Below, one piece after another: positions 34,735-46,269 of a stretch of 64,000 nt of DNA. Where the stretch lies: the NCBI GenBank assembly GCA_050084985.1, contig JBITNC010000001.1, forward strand, positions 157,666,001 through 157,730,000. Direction: 5' to 3'. Every line of letters begins with the position of its first letter. Position 1 is the stretch's first letter. A program made the position numbers and the translations under genes. The notes under the pieces are model-generated. The model did not search any database, had not been told where the DNA came from, and was given only the letters and a program-made list of their open reading frames with translations. The DNA comes from Nageia nagi (lineage: Eukaryota; Pinophyta).

Positions 34735-34940
34735 CAAGATCTAATGAACATAAACAATCTAATTTGCAGAATCAAACATAGAGAATCATGAACAATACAA
34801 TATACATAATATATACTATGGTTCAACTAGGACAACCTACATCCATCTGAAGCAATTACTTTAGTATTATTTCAACCAAAGAAGGAATTACAATCCATAA
34901 CAAATTATTGTACAATTCTTTTCAATACAATGCCTCCAAG
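34735..34940 (-). repeat. 5' LTR remnant of copia C4
   Basis: 205 bp corresponding to the U5 end of the LTR at 32836-33371, ending at the inverted junction 34940/34941. Confidence 0.75.
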
Positions 34941-35408
34941 TGGGATATTCTTATGATTGTGGATCCTAATTTGGTGGAATGATTAGAACTTTATTATGAT
35001 ATTAGGGTGTAACTGTAGTTTGCATGTAATTATGTTTATTTTTAAGTTTGTAACTCCTCCTTTATTGAGGCACTTCATGTAACTAGAAACATATCCAAGG
35101 GAAACACATGCAAAAGGGATTTATGGATTAAATCCTATAAATATGTAATTCTTTGAGTGATAATTATCTTTATTAGTATTGTAAAGGGAGATTGGGATTT
35201 CAATCTTTTGTGTTTGAAGGATGAATGTTCAGTTAAGAACATTGAAAATTGAGACATGGTTGTGGTGTGTGGATGTTCATGTGAACATTCGAAGTATTAT
35301 ATTGAAGAGAATTATATATCAATTTGATGTGGATTGTAATTCCTTCTATGGTTGAAATAATACCAAAGTAATTGCTTCAGGTGGATGTAATTCACCTATC
35401 CATGTATA
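34941..35408 (+). repeat. C4-family LTR in inverted orientation
   Basis: It begins TGGGATATTCTTATGATTG and continues through the same sequence as the C4 LTR, including TTGTGTTTGAAGGATGAATG and GTGGATTGTAATTCCTTC. Its U5 end has expanded into a (TA)n tract from about 35409. The remainder of any plus-strand element is not seen. Confidence 0.8.
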
Positions 35409-35424
35409 TGTATATGTATGTATG

Positions 35425-35488
<64 letters not shown>

Positions 35489-35569
35489 TATAGATATATA
35501 TATGTATGTATACATGGATAGGTGAATTACATCCACCTGAAGCAATTACTTTGGTATTATTTCAACCAT
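35348..35569. repeat. Perfect palindrome: 61-bp arms around a 100-bp (TA)n spacer
   Basis: 35348-35408 (ATGGTTGAAATAATACC...) is the exact reverse complement of 35509-35569, with all 61 bases matching by hand. The spacer 35409-35508 is almost pure TA/GTAT microsatellite. The arm sequence is the U5 end of the C4-family LTR. Confidence 0.95.
35409..35508. repeat. (TA)n and (GTAT)n microsatellite
   Basis: Alternating TA of more than 50 bp flanked by GTATGTAT and TAGATATA variants; it forms the loop of the palindrome. Confidence 0.97.
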
Positions 35570-36510
35570 ATATATATTACATAAGAGTTAAGTATAAGTG
35601 GTCATAAGTATTTACAAATTCTAATGTATAAGAAACATAAGGCAATACTAAGTTTAGCTATATTTCCAACACCCTCCCTTAAGTTAAATTTAGGGGGTTT
35701 AATATTATTCATGGAAGGAGTGAAGGTATCATCAATATCCCAATACCATCCCTTGATGCTATCTTGTCTTAGATCCTCATGAATATTGATCTTTAACAAA
35801 ATTGAATAAAAAATATTATCTTCAATCCATGTGGGCATATATTATTCCTTCTAAGAGGTAGGAGACATATTTCCTCTAGTAATCCTCACCATGGGAGAAA
35901 AATTAACTTGTTGCATTGGTCCATGTGTCCTCCTCTACATATTATCCAAATGTATTATACCAACAATGTATGTGGAAGTATTAGTATATATATGACCATC
36001 AAGAATCTTCTCTCTAAGATTATCCATATCAATGCTACCATCCTTTTTGAATATTTCTATCAAGCCTATCTCCATAAGTATTGACTTTCTCACCATAAAG
36101 ATTTCTATAAAACCTATCCGTATGATAATCATGATGAAGATTACTATCAAGCCTCTCTTCATGAACCTTATGAGAATTATCATTCCCACCATCAAGATAA
36201 ATATTTCTATCAAGCCTAACTCTATGATATTTTCCATTCTCACCATGTGCACCATGGGGAAAGCCTTGAGATCCCATCACTAGAAAGCTTGCAATGAACA
36301 TCTTAAAGCTGAATATCTCATATCTTTTATAAATAACTTCTACCTTAGGACCTTTAAAATACACCATATCTTTGTAGAAATTAACTTTCTTCCCACTTCA
36401 AGTTAATTGATATACAAATAAAAAATTGATTCCTAATCTAGGAACATAGTAGATATCATAAATATGTAGTTAAAGTTGGGGAACCAAAATTATCCATTGA
36501 AGAGACAAAC
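35570..36510 (-). mobile_element. Copia fragment C5: LTR start, purine tract, protease-region remnant
   Basis: On the minus strand a purine tract (TTAAGGGAGGG, 35672-35684) directly precedes TGTTGGAAATATAGC at 35671, the start of a 3' LTR that runs down into the palindrome arm. Above it, the interior reads VPRLGINFLFVYQL near 36450, a block that follows the copia protease. It then continues through 36367-36035 with charged repeats (RLDRNIYLDGGN, RLDSNLHHD, RFYRNLYGEK, RLDRNIQ). Integrase and RT are absent, so most of pol was deleted or never present. Confidence 0.6.
36035..36260 (-). repeat. Short imperfect repeats encoding R-L-D-R-N motifs
   Basis: TTTCTATCAAGCCTA-type blocks recur at about 36052, 36100, 36142 and 36203. 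They lie in an open 110-codon minus-strand frame (36367-36035) and so give a repeated RLDRN(I/L)-like peptide. Confidence 0.6.
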
Positions 36511-39500
36511 ATATTATCAATATATTAACAATTTACTAATTTAAAATATTCATATTTAAAAAGATACTTGAAACTATTCTTATCGATCCTTGTGTACCAT
36601 GACATTGCTACAATACATTGCTAATATAAAACATAATAAAATGCGATCCATTACCAACACCGGCTTTAGGTGTTTTGGTATTTGAATTCATTGCAATAAT
36701 AAAAAAGTTCTTATCAGAAAGTTACTCTAAGAAAATAAGATTAATTAGAATATTATAAATAAAATTAATTAAACAATAAAATATAGTTAATTAACATATT
36801 ATACTATGATAATGCTAGGGTAAAAGGTCAAGAATAAAAGAGATATTTTTTAGCGACACTGGTAAAACTTAATCTTAATTTTAATCTTTTATTCTTTCTT
36901 TGATTGAACTTGATCTATCTTTTAAACTAAGACAACCAAATATAAGAATAAGAAGGTCAATAGGTGGATTTTAGGAGACTTTCCTTGTATGATGTAATCT
37001 TTGATATACAATCAAATCTCAAGTTCTTTTTCTAAGTAATCAAAATAAAAATTATAAAAGAAAAAATACATCAATAAGAGTTCAACCCAATTTATCAAAG
37101 ATTTAGAAAATCTTGAGATATTATGATAGTAATAAAACCCTAGTAAGTATAAATCCTTGACAATAAAATTCCAAGTAAAAAAGAAAAATGTAATGCTTTG
37201 TATGGATGGATGTTATCATGTAATGTTATGATGCAAACTCAAGAAGTAATAAATATACTAGATCTCTAATTATATATCTTAATAAGTATGATGGATAATA
37301 TTATTTAAAATAGAAATAAATATTAAAATATCTTAATGGGTCAAAGAGATTGAATGTTTTACTATTTTTAATTATAAGTTTAGATTAATAGATTATTTTT
37401 CAATAATATTCTAACATTTTTTAAGGTATCACTTTCAAGAGATAAGGTTACCATTCCAACCCATGAAGTAAAGTTAAACAAGTAAGCAATATCTATTTCT
37501 ATTATTAATTGTTAAACAAGTGATACAATTCATTTCTATTATTGCTTTTTTATTCTTAAATTAAAAAAAAAATTGATAAATAAAATAATAATATCACTAT
37601 TTTAAATGTTTATAATTATATTAAAATGATACAAATAATAAAAACTAAAATATAATCTACATTAATATTTTCAAGACGAAGATAAGTTTAATTAAAAGGG
37701 AACTCCAACTTATTAAGCACTTTTAAAAATATTTTATAGTTGTAGAGAGTTATCCCTTAAATTTTCGTTATGGCATGAAATAATATTTTATTTTGGTGGC
37801 TTCCCTCCGAATGCTTTTCTTCACTAAACTTCCACGTGTAATATTCATGCCTTCAATCTGAAGGAAGGAATACGCAGGATATTCCAAAGTCTTCTTGAAA
37901 TTTTTAAAATATATTAATTTATTATAATCGAAAATGATATAAATCAATGGTTGGGATAAGAAGCAAGAAAGTAAAATGCTTTATTCGTAAGTTAAATGAA
38001 ATAAATGTTAGAGATGGGCCTTTCTATGTTTGAAGTAGGAGTGTGATGAATTAAATATTTTTTAAATATAGAAAATGATGCTCACTACATCACCATGTTC
38101 AACTTTTTCTAATGTTGGAAAAGCATTCAAAAAGTTGAAATGGAAAAGACAATAATTTTATGTTTTTCTTCTTTGATAGGGTTATAGGATTCATCTTTTT
38201 AAGTCCTTTGTTTTATTGGTAGAAGTCAAAGTTTCATTTCATTTTTTACATAAAAAGTGAATCAGTAAAATTAGGTAATGGTTTTAATAGTGAAAGGTTG
38301 ATTTCAAAATTTAATATCTTTTTCATAGTTTAATAGTTTTATATTATATGCATAAATTTAATAGGTATTTTTAAAATAAATATATAAAATAAAATATTAT
38401 TTTATGTTTTAAATAAGTAGGTATTAGAGATACTCATAACATCATTATCGTTTTAGTTATTTTTATTTTATTGTATTCTTATTACAATTTTATACATGTT
38501 TGTTTATATTCATTTTTCATTGTAAGTTTTAAATAGTTATTAGTTTTTGAATATAATTATATCAAATTATTCTACTCAATTGTATGAGCTTAGGTGTTTA
38601 TAATTTCTTGTTAGATATCTTCAAGATCATTATTCTTTTAGATCTAAACTTAAAATTTAAAATAAAGATTGATTTTTTCAATCCTTATAAATTTTTTTTC
38701 AAATTAATTTAATGTACATATAAAAAATAAAAACTATTTGAAAGATATTTAAAGAAAATCAATACTTTGATTTTTTGTAAGATATTATTGATTATCATCT
38801 TACACCTTATAATATCATTCTAAATCTATTACATTAATCTTGTATATCATTTTAATATTATTATTTTATTAATAACATTTATTTTTATAAAAAACCATAC
38901 CTATCAAAATAGACCTTTATTATTCTAAAACAAACTAATATTAAAACTCAAATTAAAAATTTTCATTATCATCGCATATTGTGATCATTAGCTTACGTTG
39001 TACTATTGAATAAACTTTCACCAATTACAAGCAAGCTTATGAATACATTCAATTCTCTCACATCAGACCTACCACTTTAGAAAATGTGGGACTATGTAAA
39101 AATATATTATGAAAATAATAGAGTTGGTGAGCCCTAGGTAGGGGACAAGGATGCAACACAATTCTTCTTATTTAAAAAGATGAGCTCAACTTTAGTGAAT
39201 TCTTTGGTCCCACAACTTTCAATGGCTTTTAATTATTATTTGAGACCGTCTAAGTACTTTTTTCCCCTTACCAAGACAGCCTTTTTATGATAAGTCTGCC
39301 ATGGTCAATTTGTTTTAGGTAATCAATTGGGAATACTTTTACCTTTTGACTTTAGGTTTCTATTCTAGATTAGCTGTAAAAGCTTCCAAAATTCCAAATG
39401 CTTTAGTTTTAGTTTTTACCAGAGTTTAAAAGCATTCACGCTAACTTATCGTATATATTTGAGTTTGATGTTGGAAAAGTCCCTTCCCACTTCGTTCTTT

Positions 39501-40560
39501 TGTACTCCCTCTTTTCATATCATGATCGTGCAAAGTTGAGAGCCTTTAAAAAATATAATGTTCAATTTTTTTTTTGGTTGAGTATTTGAATTTTAAAATT
39601 TGTATGAAAACAATGTCGGAATTTAATTTTGGATCTTCATAATAGAATTTATTTATTTTATCTATTTATTTTTTTATTTATTTTATCTATTTATTTTTTA
39701 TGGATAAAATAAAGGAAAAGTATAAAAATGGTCTTGATAAATTGTACAATTAGAAAAATAGCGTTATCAAAATTTAAATTACAAAAATGGTCTTTTGTAT
39801 TAATTGTTTGTTGGGCATCTCTTACATTTTCTTCTCCTCCTGTAATAACGATATGACATTTTTCCTTACAAATCAATTGACATTATTGAAGCTTTTTAGA
39901 ATATAAATGATCGTTGCATAGTTGTAGACAATCACCACAATTTATCTTGAAATGCTTCAAGTACCAGGTTACATACCTCTAAACACAGTGACCCCCAATA
40001 ACTACCTATGCATGTGCGTAAATAAACACAAAATCATTTCTTTTTAATATCTATAATCATACTTTGAATCACCAAACATGGAACATGGTAAGGATACAAT
40101 GTGTTTCATAGCTTTTCCGATTTAGGGAGAGTAGAAAGGTAGTGATATTCATTTTAAGGAATTTGATAGAGTTGATGGAGACAAAAGTCGTTCTTAAGTG
40201 AAGTAACATGATGGCCATTTTTGAGGGAAGGTCGAAGCCCAACATGCGAGATGCCAACAAAAAATATGAATGCAATCAGAGAGATAGTGTAATTTCTCTA
40301 TTTATGAGGGCCATTTTAATAATTTTCCCATAGATTAAATACTTGAATTTTATTTGAAGTAAAATTTATAGAAATTAAATATATTCTAATTTCAATTAAG
40401 ATTTATAATAAATCATAGTGTAGTAAATGATATTTACTAATGATAAACATGTAATGAATCATGAATATGTATTTATATGTGATAATAAAATAATATAATA
40501 AACCATTATAATTATATTGAATAATACTCTTTATATTCATTATTATTAATAGTATTTAGA
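36511..40560. other. No gene seen
   Basis: About 4 kb, very AT-rich (36700-39000 especially), with slightly higher GC patches at 37780-37890 and 39120-39560. I found no domain, LTR end, tandem repeat or tRNA. Short open frames at 39691-39876 and 40069-40275 look random. Confidence 0.5.
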
Positions 40561-41420
40561 TGGAGGTGAGAGGTAGTGAAAGCTGTGAGGGTGTGGGAGG
40601 TGAAGTAGGAGGCGATAATGATGTAGAGGGTGATGACCTAGATGGAGAGCTAACTATCGACCTCATATGAAAGAGGAGAGGTTGGGGCCTATTTAGTTTA
40701 GGCCACCACAATTAGAGTTATTTTTTAAGGGTTTCTCCAAGGGAGTCTGCTAACTGTAGGGCTGAGAGCTACCATGAGGAAGGATTGAGTTATTTCAAAG
40801 AAGAAGAGTAAGTTGTTTATTTTTTAGGGAGTGAATTCAAGGCTTCTAGTTTGTGGTTGTAATTAGTTTTTTAAAATCCTCCATGGATGGGAAGGATTAA
40901 ACTGGTGAGGCTTTGGCCCAAATGGAGGTTGTTTGACCATTGCTGGAGACAACAAGTACCTACTTATAGTTTTAGGCCGCTCCCCTTTTGGCATATGAGA
41001 TTTTAAGGGATTCTTTATGGATTTTTGCATTTATAAGTGAATAGATCTTTCACTCAACATAGGGTGTTGGAGCACATAAGGGTGTGATTTTCATGGTATT
41101 GTGATCCTCCTCAGGTAGGACCTCCACAACCTTTCTTGAAGCTTAGATGAGGATTAGGGAGGTGGTTTTGGAAAAGTTGCAACAAAAAGAGTAGGAGAGA
41201 AAAGGTGACCCAATTGTGGAAAAATTTGGCCTTGCATATGTGCATGTTTTGTAATTGAAGTTATCTTGAAAGAGGTCGAAAAGAGGATGTGGAGTGTTGA
41301 GGTGTACTTTTTTGAAGGGGAGCTATAAAGGTATAAGGTGCTCCATTTCCCCTATTGTATTTTTGATGGATCTTCTTTGTGATCTTAATGAAACAGTATT
41401 TGTGAATCAAAGATCAATAT
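40561..41420. other. GC-richer stretch of unknown nature
   Basis: Less AT-rich than either side, with G-rich plus strand (GAGGTGAGAGGTAGTGAAAG). It ends with CTTAATGAAACAGTATTTGTGAATC, which is reminiscent of a LINE 3' end, but I find no RT or other motif and many stops in all frames I checked. Confidence 0.35.
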
Positions 41421-42653
41421 GAAAACTAATTTCTATAATATAGATGATATTATTTTATACCCAACATGCCTACGAGGTGCTTGTAGGTCTAGGCCTTTGT
41501 AAATTATCATAGTTTTTTTCTATGTGAGGATATCCAAGTATGTCTTAGGTTTTATTGAATCCTTGTTGTTATCCTTTACAAGAAGGCTATTTTATAACAT
41601 TTTGGACATCTATAGTATGTATTCCATGCTAGGATATTGTGTGGGAAATCCATTTTTTATTTAAAGATTTAGCCAATGATTATAGTAGGTTTTAAGATGC
41701 TTTTACTAGGAAGGGCTTAGGAAGCTCCTAGTAGCAGTATCTTAGAAGTTATAGTTGGAGAGAAAGACCTAAATGATAACAACTTACATGGTGAACTGCA
41801 ATTCCTAAGTCAATATACAAAAGATGAAGAATTCAAGTTAATTTGAAGGCGACATCTTTCAAGTTTTGAATTTCCCTCTTAGACAATCATGGTTGTTAAG
41901 TGAAGTAGGTTGGTTTTAATATTTATCAAAATAATTGATCTGAGAAATGATTGATTATCTTTCAGATGAATTGTAAAAGGTTATGGATCCCCAAAATCCA
42001 ACGCCTCAAACTTTATAAAAACATTATACTATTTATTTATAATGTTATAATGAGGTTTAATGTTGTAATAAGGTTTATTATATTATAACATGTATAATGT
42101 AGGAACATGGTATCTTAAATAATAAAGTTCTTGTTAAGATATCTTATTTCCTTTGAAATGCATGATAATCTATCTTAGTATTTTTGGATGGAGTTTGTCA
42201 AATAAAAAAATTGACTAGTGATGGAGAGAAAAAAGGATAAAATTTTATTTTTTTATAAATAATGAAAACAAGGGTTTTGAAAGGACCTGTAACCTTTTAC
42301 ATTTGTATTAAGATATTCATTATGCTTATAATCATAACAATATAAAAGTGGTTCTATCAGGGTTAAGGAAAGGCCTTGATTAAACAACAATAATCTAAAG
42401 ATTTAAAACATAGTATTCATCTAAAATAAAATTCTACCTCACACATGAGGTGTATACATGAAGCACAATAGGAAAAAATAAAATAAAGCTAAAAAAAATA
42501 AAGAGTATAGAATTATCTAGAGATGGATTTTGTAAATGGGCTCTAAGGGGATCCATATGTTCTTCCATATATCCATCAATTTAAATCTAAAACCCTCCCA
42601 AGGTTTCCATAGGGGAAAGAAGGGGTTCAAAAATTACATAACCCTAGGTCCAC
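41421..42653. other. No gene seen
   Basis: AT-rich flank of the full-length copia element. Confidence 0.5.
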
Positions 42654-42658
42654 AATAG
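42654..42658. other. Target-site duplication, left
   Basis: AATAG, repeated at 51373-51377. Confidence 0.9.
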
Positions 42659-43152
42659 TGTTGGAATGTATAATGCATTATTGTAAAGGTTTTGTAATAA
42701 TATTTTATGTAAGTTCATTAATACTTAAGGGTATCATTTGATACCTTAAGTATTTAAGTGAATATGATAATGTAACCTATCCTACACTCCATGTCATGAG
42801 CATGCCCCTTCGGTAAAAGGATGTGCATGTCATGCTTTTGTGGATTTGGTTAAAGGGTGATCCAAAGTGGGATTTTGGTCTATAAATAGAAGGCTCCCTC
42901 TTTGGATCAAACACCAATGTGTGGAGTAAAGTTATGCTAGAGGATAGTGTTTAGGAGAAAAGATTAGGAGGATTGTAAGAGTTCATATTGTTAAATGAAG
43001 TGAGATCTAGTTAGTGGTTGTACTCCTAGTTGGAGGAATGGCTTACATCTTGTGTTACATTATGAGATTGCTTTATGAGTTTGTTAGGTGTGCTTGTGAG
43101 CTTTCAAGAGATTTTGGTTGTTTAGGAATTATTGTTAGTGTTTGTTCCTTCA
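42659..43152 (+). repeat. 5' LTR
   Basis: 494 bp, TGTTGGAATG...GTTCCTTCA. It carries a TATA box and, at 42722-42752, a near-perfect hairpin (TACTTAAGG.TATCA stem with one bulged G). The 3' LTR has lost that hairpin through substitutions. Confidence 0.97.
42881..42888 (+). promoter_or_regulatory. TATA box in the 5' LTR
   Basis: TATAAATA in the middle of the LTR, conserved at 51101 in the other LTR. Confidence 0.8.
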
Positions 43153-43155
43153 ATT

Positions 43156-43167
43156 TGGTATCAAAGC
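43156..43167 (+). other. Primer binding site
   Basis: TGGTATCAAAGC, three bases after the LTR end, one mismatch from the initiator tRNA-Met-type site. Confidence 0.88.
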
Positions 43168-43171
43168 TTGG

Positions 43172-46100
43172 TGTGGAAGCTTTGGAGGTTCTTCATCTTT
43201 GGAGGTTTACTCTTCTTGTTTGAGGTAAAATAATTTAGAGGTATAATCCCCTATTCTTCTTTTTTATTTGATACTAACATTCTTTATGATTATGTTAGTT
43301 CAACTCCTAGAGAACATTGCATCAATAATACAATATATTATTGCTCATTTTATTATTGTAGTAACAATCTTTTATGTTAGTAATTGGGCAATATTACATT
43401 AGGGAAAATAGTTAATGTGTATACTAACATTCTTTTTGATTAGTTACACTTGTTTGGAGAAATCAACTCAATATAATAATGTATAGTTGTTATACATTAT
43501 TAATTTTTTTTTTTGTTAATAATCAAGCAATTTTTTTTTTTAAAGGGGGATTGAAATTAACATATTATATTGGTTATTTCATATTGTTTTTTTTTCAATA
43601 ACTTTGTAAATAAAATGTTATAGAAAAATGAAGTTTTTTTTTTTATAAAGTTTGAATTTTTTAAAGGAAAGAGCAATATCTTTTTTTTTTTTTCATATAT
43701 AAAAAAAAATATTGCAAAGAGAGAAAGGCATGTACAATCATCTAAACCCTATGTCTTTTTCAAAAGTCTTATATTTTTTTGTTTGAGCTGATACGTTGAA
43801 CAACAGTGCCTCCTTTGAGCTTGCTGACTATGGCTGGGGGAGGTGTTGTCCTCTTGAATGCCACTTTCTTTTTTTTTCAAATGCCTATCTGTGTGCTTAA
43901 CCTACTAGATCCCATAGACCATGGTTCACTGTGTTTCCATCCATTACAATGTTGACATTTTAATTAAGAAAGGTATTGTTGTAGGTCTTCCCCCTCTCTC
44001 CACCATCAAGAACTCACCATGGGAAATAAAAGGCCTATTGCCTCATGTACAGGGGTGATGTGGTTACCAAGGATGTAAATGCTACTATGAACACCCATCC
44101 CTCTCTCCATCTTGCTAGACCCTCATGGTTAACTTCCTCTCTCCTTTGTATGGCCTGTTAGCATTGTAGGTGCCTCTATCTACTCCCCTCCTTCCCACAC
44201 TCTGCTTGACCTTCTGTGTCTACATTTGGCACCTCACCACCATTTAATTTATTTATTTTTTCCCTCTCCTTTTGCTTCTAACCTCTGTGTAAGTGATGGT
44301 CATGGCCTCCTTTGTAGTCTGGTGGCGATCTGGTGGTGGCTTGTCTTAGTTGTAGTCTCCTCCTTATGGGCTTGCACTACCTCACGGTGCCTTGCACCCT
44401 CCTCATGTGATGGATCATTATTTTACTTACTTGACTCCCTTGAAACCATTAACTACCTCCTTTATTGCTTTTTTTTTACTTCACTTTGCCTAAGACATTA
44501 AATTTTTGTTGGTGGATGTCATCATTTTCTTTTATTTGCTTGTTAAACAAGTTTCTATATTATGATGTGCTTCTTAAATTTGTGAAGTATGAAAACAAAC
44601 AACATTAAAGTTTTGTATGTACTTGAAGTATGGGTATCCATCTTCAATTATTATTTTTTAAACACTTATGTCCTTTTTCCTTTAATACTTGAGTAAGTTA
44701 ATTTCTTTCTTAAAGTGAACTTGACCTTGAAATTTAATGCATGTCATCATTTCTTAGTAATGGAAAATTTATTAAACTTAGCTAACTATTGTTTTTTGCC
44801 TTAAATAATTCCAAGTATGGCAATTTACTTAGGCAAATGATACATATTAATTGTAAAATTGACACTTTAAGGAATTTTGTTTACTTAAGTTCTTTTTTTT
44901 TTTCTTTTTCTTTTTTAATGATTTAATGTTTCTTAAGAGGGAAACTTACTTTTTGTTTTTTAAGTAAAAAGGGGGAAAATCCTTATGATTTTTTGCTTAA
45001 ATTTTAGATCCTTATGCAAATATGGTATGACTATTACTTAGAATTTTAATTTTTATTTACTTTAATAAATTACTTATGCAAAGTTAAATGAACTTGTGCA
45101 AAAGTTGGAAATGATACATGCTTATTACTTAATTGTTTTAATGGTGCATGTTTATTACTTATATTTTTAAAGTTAATGTTGCATACTTAAGACTTAATTT
45201 TGTAAAGTTAATGATGCATGCTTAGGACTTAATTTTTTAAGATGCTTATGATTTAAATTTCTTAAGTTAAAAAGATGCATGTTGAGTATTTATCCTTTAT
45301 GAAAAGTTAGCTTATGCAAATGTTTTGGAATAAATGCATACTTATGTTTAAGTATTTATCATTTTTTGCAAAGTTAACTTGTGCAAATTATGGACCTATG
45401 TAAAGATGTACTTTAGAGGTTAGTAAACAAAACCCATTGGACTCTTAAGGTTCCAAATTATGAATGGATGATATTTAATTTTACGTACTTCATGTTTAAC
45501 ACTTTTGCTTTATTTTACTTATGCAAAATTGCAAACATTGAAATGAGCAACCCCCTAAAATGAACACATCCATACGTACATTCTGCAACATGACTTGTTT
45601 GGAAAGCCATGAGGTGAGGATAGGCAAATTGGAGCCTTTAAGTCTAAAAATCCAAATGGTGAAAAGTTCATACTTCTCAATTGCCCCTAAGGCCTTTGTT
45701 GGTCTATACATAACTCCAATAGGTGGACAAGCATGTGTGTAGTGATACCACATGTCTGCATGTCCATTCAAGGATTATCCTGATAACCTAGGATGAAAAC
45801 TTGAAACCTAATCAAGATTAATAATTTGGTTGATCCAATAAAAAACCTTAAAAAATAGTAGGTACTCCTCTTTATGAGAAAGTGTAATACTAACCAAGGT
45901 GAACTGGTTGAGGATTGGTAGTACTTGGGCTCCTCTTATGTGGGCATCCAGGTGAAGGCCTAATTTTAGACAAAAAAATAAGCTTCAACAATGTCACTCT
46001 ACATCTACAATTTTTGAGATGATAAATGTATTTGGGTACATAGATTATTATTTGAGTTGTAAAATATTTGCATTAGTGAATCAAAAAAAGCATGTCCTAG

Positions 46101-46260
46101 TTAATTAAATGTAACATGTATTACTTGGTTAAAACTTAACATATAATATTATTTATTGAACCACATACTTATTATTTTTCATATTCTTGTGTAAAAAATG
46201 GGAGACTTATTTTAACCCAAACACATTCTTTATGGTTTCAACTTTGGGATTTGGGAACCT
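43172..46260 (+). other. 3.1-kb leader of the copia element
   Basis: Copia leaders are usually short. This one has three parts. 43240-43740 is rich in T tracts of 9-14 bases. 43780-44500 is a GC-richer, pyrimidine-rich part with a 91-codon open frame at 44226-44501 (DGHGLLCSLVAIWWWLVLVV). 44500-46260 repeats CTTATGCAAAGTTAA and GATGCATGCTTA-like words at irregular spacing. Near 45496-45771 both strands are open for 60-91 codons (minus strand: YHYTHACPPIGVMYRPTKAL). I recognise none of these; nested insertions or captured sequence would explain them. Confidence 0.6.
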
Positions 46261-46269
46261 CGGATGAGA

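Larger units (their letters stand above)
32836..34940 (-). mobile_element. Internally deleted copia element C4 (LTR, gag only)
   Basis: Minus-strand element. The 3' LTR (32836-33371) begins TGGGAGATTAT after a CAATCTCCAAA-type end. The interior (33372-34730) holds gag pieces but no integrase or RT. A decayed primer site (TTAGTATTATAAC on the minus strand, compare TTGGTATCAGAGC) lies near 34715-34728. A 205-bp piece of the 5' LTR (34735-34940) matches 32836-33030. The upper part of that LTR is replaced at 34940/34941 by a same-family LTR in the opposite orientation. Confidence 0.7.

Noticed and set aside
35935-36255. 106-codon minus-strand ORF rich in Ile and Met
   Set aside because: It is a second frame over the same short repeats as the frame at 36035-36367, and its repetitive hydrophobic reading is a by-product.
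40561-41420. Host gene exon in the GC-richer stretch
   Set aside because: All frames I read have frequent stops and no conserved domain; the GC difference alone is not enough.
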